In this document: positions 51,020-58,197 of the stretch, in pieces
Layout of the letters: each line of letters begins with the position of its first letter
Numbering within the stretch: position 1 is the first letter of the stretch
Assembly: GCF_021209385.1 (NCBI RefSeq)
Contig: NZ_JAJOIL010000037.1
Coordinates: 62,001 to 126,000 of the forward strand
Direction of reading: 5' to 3'
DNA: 64,000 bases
DNA from: Seleniivibrio sp.
Lineage (GTDB): Bacteria > Chrysiogenota > Deferribacteres > Deferribacterales > Geovibrionaceae
Translations under genes and position numbers: made by a program
The notes under the pieces: model-generated
Database searches by the model: none
Told to the model about the DNA's origin: nothing
What the model saw: only the letters and a program-made list of their open reading frames with translations

Positions 51020-52390
51020 ATGAATATAATAAGTAAATCGCTCAGGTTTAGGATTGTTCTTGTATTCTGCGGATTCAGCATACTGCTTGGTACTGCTATG
51101 TTTGCAGGTATCCTTATTTCCACTAAATATACCGAACAATACGCACTGAAAAAAAGACTTCAGCTTGAAACTGAACGATATATCGAATCAATTTCCCGCT
51201 CCCCGATATCACCAGTAGCTTTCAGCTCAGAAATACCCGTGCCGGATTCACCTTATATGACAAGCTATCTGGGTGAGGATCTTATGCCGGAATGGGCTGT
51301 GAAAGAGCTTTCGCACCTGAAAGAAGGCAACTATGAAAAGCAGAATGATAAACAGAATTATTATATAAATATAAGAGACTTACAAGATGGACAGCGGTTT
51401 TATCTTCTGTTTAATGTCACAACTCTTCTGAACGATCACAGCATGATGAACATCATCAGGGAATATCTTATGATAACCCTTCTGCCGACATTCATCTTGG
51501 GTCTGATGCTGGGAGTAATAACGGCTTACAAAGCTGTTTCACCTGTTGTCCGCCTCACGAAAATAGTCAAGTCTAAGGACGAAACCGGCTATCTTCCAAA
51601 AGATATGGCACAGAAGTTTGAAAGCGACGAAGTCGGCTTCCTCGCCACCACCCTTGAACACGCCATCCGCGAGATGCAGTCGGCAATAGACAGAGAAAAG
51701 GCTTTCGCAAGGGATGCCAGCCATGAACTGCGTACCCCGCTTACGGTTATGCAGGGGGCAATAAAGATACTTTCCGACGATGTGCGCGACGATGATTTCA
51801 AAAAACAGAATGTTCTTTCCCGCCTTAAACGCGCCGCGATGAATATGGAACACCTGATAAATTCGTTCCTCTGGCTTTCAAGACAGGAACGCAGAGACAC
51901 AAACGGCACCAGCAGAGTTGCCGAGGTTGCAAGAGAGTGCATTGATAACAATCTCTATCTTATGCGTAACAAACAGATAAAAATAACCCTGAACGAATAT
52001 GAACAGGCTGTTCTTCCTGTTGCGCCTGAAATACTTACCATCATTTTAGGTAATCTTATACGCAATGCCATGACTTATACGCAGCAGGGGGAGATAATAA
52101 TATCAATATACGGACCCTGTATCTCCGTACAGGACTCAGGACCCGGTATACCGAAACATGTCCTTGACAATATAAACGTTGTGGGCGGTGTTTCAAAGGC
52201 AGACGGATTCGGATTCGGACTTTCAATAGTACACAGGATGTGTTCTCAGCTCGACTGGAGACTGAATATTCAGTCTGAAGAGGGAAAAGGAAGTAAAATA
52301 ATATTATGCTGCAGCAGCAAAGGCAGACCGGAGCAAAATTGCCCCGGTGTGTGCAAACCTGCGGCGTTATCAAACGGGGTAATTGCATGA
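51020..52390 (+). CDS. Sensor histidine kinase of locus 2
   Basis: A 456-residue membrane kinase. One helix near residues 11-32, a periplasmic sensing part of about 115 residues, a second helix near 150-170, a HAMP linker (SPVVRLTKIVKS), the dimerisation/phosphoacceptor site FARDASHELRTPLTV, and an ATPase domain with NLIRNAMTYT, VQDSGPGIP and FGFGLSIVHRM. It has no receiver or Hpt domain, unlike TorS. I chose the ATG at 51020 because the regulator box and likely promoter lie at 50919-50960; the frame is open upstream to 50852. The stop overlaps the TorA-like start (ATGA). Its partner is most likely the regulator at 55401. Confidence 0.85.
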   Translation: MNIISKSLRFRIVLVFCGFSILLGTAMFAGILISTKYTEQYALKKRLQLETERYIESISRSPISPVAFSSEIPVPDSPYMTSYLGEDLMPEWAVKELSHLKEGNYEKQNDKQNYYINIRDLQDGQRFYLLFNVTTLLNDHSMMNIIREYLMITLLPTFILGLMLGVITAYKAVSPVVRLTKIVKSKDETGYLPKDMAQKFESDEVGFLATTLEHAIREMQSAIDREKAFARDASHELRTPLTVMQGAIKILSDDVRDDDFKKQNVLSRLKRAAMNMEHLINSFLWLSRQERRDTNGTSRVAEVARECIDNNLYLMRNKQIKITLNEYEQAVLPVAPEILTIILGNLIRNAMTYTQQGEIIISIYGPCISVQDSGPGIPKHVLDNINVVGGVSKADGFGFGLSIVHRMCSQLDWRLNIQSEEGKGSKIILCCSSKGRPEQNCPGVCKPAALSNGVIA

Positions 52391-54762
52391 ATACAGACCG
52401 CAGAGAGTTTCTGAAAATGGCGGGAGCTTTTGCAGCAATGCTTACCTGCAATCCTGAAGCACTGGCAGCAGGAGACAGGGTTATAACCCATGCGACACAC
52501 ATGGGACCCCTCAAAGCGTACGTCAGAAACGGAAAGATAGTCCGTATAGAGGCAATGGACATAGATCTTGATCCCGTAGATCTTCTTTTTGCTCACAAAG
52601 ACGCGGTGTATGCACGCAACAGGGTAAAATACCCCTGCGTAAGAAAGAGCTATCTCGACGGTAGCGACCGCAGACACATGCGCGGCGCAGAAGAGTTTGT
52701 CCGCGTTGACTGGGGAACGGCTCTTGACCTTGTAGCAGAGGCGCTTGCCAAAACTAAAGGCGAATACGGCAACGAATCCATATTCAAAACAACATATGCA
52801 AGGTGGGCTCACCCCGGGCGAATACATCAGGCGGCATCGCTTCAGGCAAGGATGCTTGGACTTTTCGGAGGATTTACGGACATAGTCGGCGATTATTCCG
52901 CAGGAGCCGCCACACAGATATTGCCCCACGTCATGGGCGACATAGAGGTATACAGTCAGCAGACATCCAGAGAAGTTGTTCTGGACAAAACGGAACTCAT
53001 ACTTATGTGGGGAGCAGACCCGTTTAAAACCAACAAAATAGACTATCACGTTCCCATTCACTCCGACGGCGCGTGGCTCCGCAAGATGAAAGACAAAGGT
53101 ATAAAGTTTGTAACCATAGACCCCACGAAGAACATGTCCGTTGACGAACTCGGAAGCGAATGGGTGCCGATAAAAGCGGCAAGCGACGTGCCTATGATAC
53201 TCGCAATGTGCTATACGCTTTATGAAGAGAAACTTTACAACAAACAATTCATTGACAAGTACACTGTGGGATTCAATGTATTTCTGAAATATCTCCGCGG
53301 CGAAAAAGACGGAAAGGTCAAAAACGCAAAATGGGCGGAAAAGATATGCGGCGTTCCTGCACAGAAGATAAAAGAGCTTGCCCGCATGGCAGTGAAACAC
53401 AGAACACTGGTGACGGGAAGCTGGGCTCCTCAGCGGATACAGTACGGCGAACAGTTCCACTGGAGCCTTGTGGCACTTGCCAGCATGATAGGGCAGATAG
53501 GACTGGCAGGCGGCGGCATATACTTCAACATCCACTATTGCAGTGCCGGAGCACCCTATACTGGTGTCGGAGCGCCTCTAATGCTCTCACAGGGACGCAA
53601 CCCCGTAAATATACTTATCCCTGCATCAAGAATGGGTGAAATGCTGCTTAACCCCGGCAAAACGATAGACTATAACGGTAAAAAACTGACGTATCCGAAC
53701 ATAAAGCTGATATATTCCGCAGGCGTGACCCCTATCGGACACCAGCCGAATGTAAACAAGCTTGTGGAAGGGTTCCGTAAAGTTGACACTGTTATCACAC
53801 ACGAGCCATGGTGGACTCCGACAGCAAGATATTCCGACATTGTGCTTCCCGCAACAACAAGCTTCGAGCGCAACGATATATCCTTCGGTTCTTCATACGG
53901 CATAGAGTACGCGTTTGCAATGAAACAGGTAATATCACCCCTTTTCGATGCAAGAAACGATTACGACATCTTCCTTGAGCTTTCAAAAAGGTTCGGTTTC
54001 GAGAAAGCTTATACCGGAGGCAAATCCGTTGACGAGTGGATAAGATGGAGCTACAGCAAAATGCGCACGAAGGTAAGCTTCAGCGATTTCTGGAAAAAAG
54101 GCTACGTGCATTTCACGTCACCTAAATCCAGCAGAGAATATGTACGACATGCGGATTTCCGCAAAGATCCGGTAGCAAATTATCTGCGTACGCCTTCCGG
54201 CAAGATAGAACTTTTCTCCGAAAAGGTCGCTTCTTTCGGCTACAACGACTGCCCCGGTTATCCAGCATGGATAGAGCCGACAGAAGGTCCCGCATCATAC
54301 ATGGCGAAAAAATATCCTTTCCAGCTCATAACTCCCCACCCGATACACAGACTGCACTCGCAGCTTGACAATACATCTCTAGGGGCTAAACATAAAGTAG
54401 CGGGACGCGAACCGGTATACATGAACAAATTCGACGCACGCCGCATGGGACTGAAGCACGGAGACACAGTTGAAGTTTATAATTCACGCGGAACAGTTCT
54501 TGCCGGTGTGGTGCCGACGGAAAAGATAACAAGGGGCGTGCTTGCAATTGAAGAAGGCGCATGGTATGCGGCGGAAAACCCTTCAAAAGATAACTCACGC
54601 TGCGTATCAGGTCAGGTGAACATACTGACATCAGACCGCCCCACATCAAGACTGGCACAGGCAATATCCGCCAACACCTGCCTTGTCGCGATACGCAAAG
54701 CAGGCGGCAAACTGCCGCGCAATACAGCATATGACAGCCCGCCTGTCAGGGAGAGACTCTAA
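52387..54762 (+). CDS. TorA/BisC-like molybdopterin reductase (TMAO/DMSO-type)
   Basis: A 791-residue Tat-exported enzyme (DRREFLKMAG, residues 4-13). Unlike the other two molybdoenzymes here it lacks the N-terminal [4Fe-4S] cysteines, as TorA and BisC do, starting the mature part with THATHMGPLKAYV. The likely Mo ligand is Ser171 in IVGDYSAGAATQ, the TorA-type motif. Other marks are LILMWGADPFKTNKID and the C-terminal GDTVEVYNSRG. It should reduce TMAO, DMSO or another S/N-oxide in the periplasm. Its start overlaps the kinase stop; the true start is not the upstream ATG at 52306, which is inside the kinase gene. A monoheme protein follows, as a TorC substitute. Confidence 0.88.
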   Translation: MNTDRREFLKMAGAFAAMLTCNPEALAAGDRVITHATHMGPLKAYVRNGKIVRIEAMDIDLDPVDLLFAHKDAVYARNRVKYPCVRKSYLDGSDRRHMRGAEEFVRVDWGTALDLVAEALAKTKGEYGNESIFKTTYARWAHPGRIHQAASLQARMLGLFGGFTDIVGDYSAGAATQILPHVMGDIEVYSQQTSREVVLDKTELILMWGADPFKTNKIDYHVPIHSDGAWLRKMKDKGIKFVTIDPTKNMSVDELGSEWVPIKAASDVPMILAMCYTLYEEKLYNKQFIDKYTVGFNVFLKYLRGEKDGKVKNAKWAEKICGVPAQKIKELARMAVKHRTLVTGSWAPQRIQYGEQFHWSLVALASMIGQIGLAGGGIYFNIHYCSAGAPYTGVGAPLMLSQGRNPVNILIPASRMGEMLLNPGKTIDYNGKKLTYPNIKLIYSAGVTPIGHQPNVNKLVEGFRKVDTVITHEPWWTPTARYSDIVLPATTSFERNDISFGSSYGIEYAFAMKQVISPLFDARNDYDIFLELSKRFGFEKAYTGGKSVDEWIRWSYSKMRTKVSFSDFWKKGYVHFTSPKSSREYVRHADFRKDPVANYLRTPSGKIELFSEKVASFGYNDCPGYPAWIEPTEGPASYMAKKYPFQLITPHPIHRLHSQLDNTSLGAKHKVAGREPVYMNKFDARRMGLKHGDTVEVYNSRGTVLAGVVPTEKITRGVLAIEEGAWYAAENPSKDNSRCVSGQVNILTSDRPTSRLAQAISANTCLVAIRKAGGKLPRNTAYDSPPVRERL

Positions 54763-55292
54763 TTAAAGTACTTATAATAGTTGTGCTTTGCTTCGCTGCA
54801 TTTTATGCGGGTACAACCTCGCAGGTGCAGACGATGTATCTGAGCAAACCTTTAAAAATGAAAAACGGCAGCCTTTCTGCCATTGTATATACAGGAACGT
54901 CAGTACAAAGCGAAAAACTCGGCAAAAAATGGATAATAAGAAAACAGTTCTGGATATCGAACGAAGGGGAGCTTTTTGAAAGCAGTTCCTCAGAGGCACC
55001 TACCGGCAATGTAAAGTCGGGAAATATCGGAAACAACGGTTTCTACGCCACATTCACAGCCTCCGCAAAAGACGGACTGCTGGTATGCAACCTCAGTGAC
55101 GCCATCACCGAAATGGACTCTTTGTACTATGAACGATGCGGCACATGCCACAGAGCATACGATCCGGATATGTACACAGCGGCTCACTGGAAAAAAATAC
55201 TTGAGTCCATGAAAACTCTCTCCGGCATCTCTCAACAGGAAGAGACGGAGATAATGCGTTATCTGAGCCTGCTTGCAAAACGCAAAGATTGA
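54762..55292 (+). CDS. Exported monoheme c-type cytochrome, TorC C-terminal-like, possible AUU start
   Basis: A protein of about 176 residues with a single heme motif (YERCGTCHRAYDPDMY) in its last quarter. This part resembles the C-terminal heme domain of TorC-type cytochromes, which deliver electrons to TorA. The only standard start codon, GTG at 54783, gives a signal peptide without a positive charge. Reading from ATT at 54762, which overlaps the torA-like stop, gives [I/M]KVLIIVVLCFAAFYAGTTSQ, a perfect signal sequence, with AGGGAGAG eight or so bases upstream. I therefore prefer the AUU start; if wrong, the gene begins at 54783. Confidence 0.75.
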   Translation: MKVLIIVVLCFAAFYAGTTSQVQTMYLSKPLKMKNGSLSAIVYTGTSVQSEKLGKKWIIRKQFWISNEGELFESSSSEAPTGNVKSGNIGNNGFYATFTASAKDGLLVCNLSDAITEMDSLYYERCGTCHRAYDPDMYTAAHWKKILESMKTLSGISQQEETEIMRYLSLLAKRKD

Positions 55293-55337
55293 CATAAACG
55301 AGGTGCGTCATCACAAACTATTAGACATTTTGCAGCA

Positions 55338-55364
55338 CTTCACCATAATTTGACCGTAATTTCG
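55338..55364 (+). promoter_or_regulatory. Response-regulator box upstream of the regulator gene
   Basis: CTTCACC ATAA TTTGACC GTAA TTTCG, three half-sites with an 11-base period, followed by TATGTA as a possible -10 about 24 bases after the second half-site. It implies autoregulation. Confidence 0.65.
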
Positions 55365-55400
55365 TTATTATTATGTATATATACACATGGAGCATTTTAA

Positions 55401-56099
55401 ATGAAATTTCTGCTTGTTGAAGATGATCTGGACATAGCGGAGAACATTATTGAATTTATGGAAGGACGAGGATTCGACATGGATTACGCTATGTCCGGAG
55501 AAATGGCTCTTGAGCTTTTGAAAGACAATACCTACGACGCCGTGATACTGGACATAAACCTCCACGGTATGAGCGGATTCGAGGTCTGTTCAAACATACG
55601 AAAGGTCATGAGGCTGAAAATCCCCGTACTGATGCTGACAGCAAGAATTCTGCTGGACGACAAGATAAACGGTTTTGAATGCGGTGCTGACGATTATCTC
55701 ACCAAGCCGTTCGATCTTGAGGAACTGCTCATCCGTCTGAAAGCTCTGTCCAGAAGGTTCAGACAGTGCGTGACAAACGCTTTTTCTGTTGCCGACCTCA
55801 GCCTCGACCCTGAAAAAGGCACAGTTGAAAGATCCGGCGACTCCATCATCCTGCCTCATGTATGTTTTCGCATATTGTTGAGACTGATGGAAAAATATCC
55901 GGGGATAGTATCAAAGGAAGAGCTGGAATACGACATATGGAAGGATCAGCCGCCAGTAAGCAACTCGCTCAAGTCCCACTTTTATATCCTTCGTCAGCTG
56001 GTGGATAAACCTTATGAAAAACAGCTTCTCCACAGCATACGCGGACGCGGGTATAAAATAGACGATAACCATGTCGAAACGCAGGGCGAACCTGAATAG
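55401..56099 (+). CDS. OmpR-family response regulator of locus 2
   Basis: A 232-residue two-component regulator with an intact receiver: acidic pocket Glu7/Asp8/Asp9, phosphoacceptor Asp51 in VILDINLHGMSG, Thr80 and Lys102 in DDYLTKPF. The C-terminal winged-helix domain (FRILLRLMEKYPGIVSKEEL, RGRGYKIDDN) is closely similar to that of the degenerate regulator of locus 1. The cognate kinase is probably the one at 51020. Direct-repeat boxes before the kinase, this gene, the barrel gene and a candidate RNA are the proposed binding sites. The ATG follows GGAG at eight bases. Confidence 0.9.
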   Translation: MKFLLVEDDLDIAENIIEFMEGRGFDMDYAMSGEMALELLKDNTYDAVILDINLHGMSGFEVCSNIRKVMRLKIPVLMLTARILLDDKINGFECGADDYLTKPFDLEELLIRLKALSRRFRQCVTNAFSVADLSLDPEKGTVERSGDSIILPHVCFRILLRLMEKYPGIVSKEELEYDIWKDQPPVSNSLKSHFYILRQLVDKPYEKQLLHSIRGRGYKIDDNHVETQGEPE

Positions 56100-56198
56100 T
56101 ATTTGATTTTCAAATAGTCATTATATTGTGTTTGCACGGCGTTATTCATCTCATATATAACGAATTTTTTCACACTATTTCTTTACATTTTTTAATCA

Positions 56199-56216
56199 TT
56201 TGACCAATGCTTCACT
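56199..56216 (+). promoter_or_regulatory. Response-regulator box upstream of the locus 2 barrel gene
   Basis: TTTGACC AATG CTTCACT with an 11-base period and a third degenerate half-site (CATTGAT) after it. TATTAA at 56234-56239 is the likely -10, 24 bases after the second half-site, so the box replaces a -35 element. Confidence 0.68.
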
Positions 56217-56280
56217 CTGTCATTGATAACCTCTATTAAGAATAAGTTCTTCTTGTTCTATCATAAAGGAGGAAGCAACG

Positions 56281-57708
56281 ATGAGAAAAATACTTTCATG
56301 TATTTTTATGCTGGCTTTGGGTGCCGGCAGCGTTTTTGCCTCCGGACTTGAGGATGCGGATTACACGACTCCTGAGAGCTGGCAGGTTCATACGACGCCA
56401 CAGGGGATAACAAAGACCGCAAACGGACACAAGTTCGGCGACGGCACTTTAAACGTTTCTCTCACATCGCGTTACAAGCTGCTGGACAATGATTATCAGT
56501 CTGATCAGAACTTTTATCAGTATCTGAAAGCTGACATATCAAATGTCACAGTCGGTCAGGGCACCATGTCCGGAGTTTTATTCATGCGTGCCGGCAAGGA
56601 TATTGACGGCGACGGCGGATACAAACAGTCCGGACGCTACTATTTCAGAGACGACATCCTGGATGCGGAAGACAGCGGATGGGCTGTAAGAATGTATCAG
56701 GGATTCCTGAAATTCTCCGGTGTGGTAAAAAACACCAACCTGACAATAGGCAACCAGTATGTGACCCATCTGGACACCATCCACATGAACGGTGTTGACG
56801 GGGATGTAACACTGCTGAACAACAAACTGACGGTCTATGCCTTCGGCGGGCAGCCGGACACGTTCTATCTTGACGACAATGATGCCAAAGCCGCAGGCAC
56901 AGGCTTTGTGGCAAAGCTGACCGACAAGCTGAAACTCTCTTCCGGTTACACCTATGTGGACATGGACGACGAGACATCCGACATTTATAAACTGCGCGCG
57001 GATTATACCTATGCAAAAGGCAGGGTATCAGGCGAGTACGGCAACACGGACGGCAACGGATTCTATACACTCGACGGTGTATACAGAAACAGCCCCACAA
57101 AAACAACACTCACCCTGTCATTCCAGCAGCTTCTGGATGAGATAGGAAAAGGCGAAGGCACTTATATTTCAAACCCCATAACCTATTCGCTCTCACCTTA
57201 CGGCAAATACACCAAAGTGAAGGCGAAGGTTTATCAGGGTCTGGGAAAATACATGGCGGCAGGGCTTGGCGCAGAGGTCAAGAACAGAACCGGAGAGGAC
57301 ACTCTGGACAACAGAAGCTATGTTAAATATTCCGGCAACCTCGATTTCATAGGTCTTTTCACGCCCGACACCTTCCTGTCTCTTACTGCTGACTACTGGA
57401 ATGTAGCGGAAAGTGTGGATACCGAGGAAAACTCACAGGTTGCTTTCGGCGGCGAACTTACACAGGTCGTTTCAGACAAAACAAACGTATGGCTCGGTTC
57501 CAGATTCAACAGGTTCGAGTATGACCTTGACGACGGTTCGGAAAAGAACTGGGTGCGCGAGATATATCTCGGCGGCGAACACAAATTCAGCGAAAGAGCC
57601 GCTCTGTCTGTTGATGTCAGCTATGAAAACAGCCAGATACTCAAAGACCTGAACACCGACCTTGAACAGAACTACAGCGTTGAGCTGTGGCTCAGTCTGG
57701 CTATATAA
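56281..57708 (+). CDS. Outer-membrane beta-barrel protein (locus 2)
   Basis: A 475-residue paralog of the locus 1 barrel. Signal peptide with cleavage after VFA (about residue 20), then SGLEDADYTTPESW. Shared blocks include GYLKFSGVVKNT/GFLKFSGVVKNT, NPITYSLSPYGKYTKVKAKV and VSDKTNVWLGSRFNRFEYD. The C-terminus ends in an amphipathic strand (VELWLSLAI). It is likely a porin for the substrate of the enzymes encoded downstream, or a partner of the multiheme cytochrome. A strong AAAGGAGG ribosome-binding site precedes the ATG, consistent with high expression. Confidence 0.82.
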   Translation: MRKILSCIFMLALGAGSVFASGLEDADYTTPESWQVHTTPQGITKTANGHKFGDGTLNVSLTSRYKLLDNDYQSDQNFYQYLKADISNVTVGQGTMSGVLFMRAGKDIDGDGGYKQSGRYYFRDDILDAEDSGWAVRMYQGFLKFSGVVKNTNLTIGNQYVTHLDTIHMNGVDGDVTLLNNKLTVYAFGGQPDTFYLDDNDAKAAGTGFVAKLTDKLKLSSGYTYVDMDDETSDIYKLRADYTYAKGRVSGEYGNTDGNGFYTLDGVYRNSPTKTTLTLSFQQLLDEIGKGEGTYISNPITYSLSPYGKYTKVKAKVYQGLGKYMAAGLGAEVKNRTGEDTLDNRSYVKYSGNLDFIGLFTPDTFLSLTADYWNVAESVDTEENSQVAFGGELTQVVSDKTNVWLGSRFNRFEYDLDDGSEKNWVREIYLGGEHKFSERAALSVDVSYENSQILKDLNTDLEQNYSVELWLSLAI

Positions 57709-57718
57709 GGCGGGTATC

Positions 57719-58186
57719 ATGAAATATGTAATATCTATAATGTTCTGCCTGATATGCATGACAGTTTTCGCATATCAGACATCAAAACCGGAAACACACG
57801 ACAACATGTGGATCAAACAGCACGGCGCAGAGAGCAAGGCTGATCCCGATTCATGTCTGGACTGCCACGAAAACCGTACGTCCTGCATAAAATGCCACGC
57901 GGACACACCGCCAAGAGACCACAACGCGTCATTCAAACGCAAAACTCACGGTCTCAGGGCGCAGTGGGACAGAGACAAATGTCTCGTGTGCCACACAGAG
58001 GCAAGCTGTTTCGCATGTCACCAGACTGCCGCACCCATATCTCACAGAGGTGACTGGGGCGGAAAAATAAGCACTAACGACAAGAATCTGCACTGCAGAA
58101 GCGGATGCCACTATCCTGTTCAGGAAACAACATGCGGAACGTGCCACATGACATCGCACGGTCCCAGAGAACTGATCAGTAATTAA
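57719..58186 (+). CDS. Periplasmic multiheme c-type cytochrome (locus 2)
   Basis: A 155-residue paralog of the locus 1 hexaheme cytochrome. Signal peptide up to VFA (residue 18), then five CxxCH motifs at Cys46, 56, 88, 97 and 139. The position of the fifth heme in the paralog is here Cys126-Arg-Ser-Gly-Cys130-His131, a CX3CH motif. Either heme is attached there in an unusual way or this copy has five hemes. The ATG at 57719 follows GGCGGG ten bases after the barrel gene's stop. The cytochrome likely passes electrons to the DmsA-like enzyme encoded next. Confidence 0.9.
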   Translation: MKYVISIMFCLICMTVFAYQTSKPETHDNMWIKQHGAESKADPDSCLDCHENRTSCIKCHADTPPRDHNASFKRKTHGLRAQWDRDKCLVCHTEASCFACHQTAAPISHRGDWGGKISTNDKNLHCRSGCHYPVQETTCGTCHMTSHGPRELISN

Positions 58187-58197
58187 GGAGGGCAAAA

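Noticed and set aside
52270-53535. A 421-codon open frame on the minus strand opposite the TorA-like gene
   Set aside because: Shadow of a highly conserved gene; composition rich in Cys, His and Tyr without any fold-like pattern.
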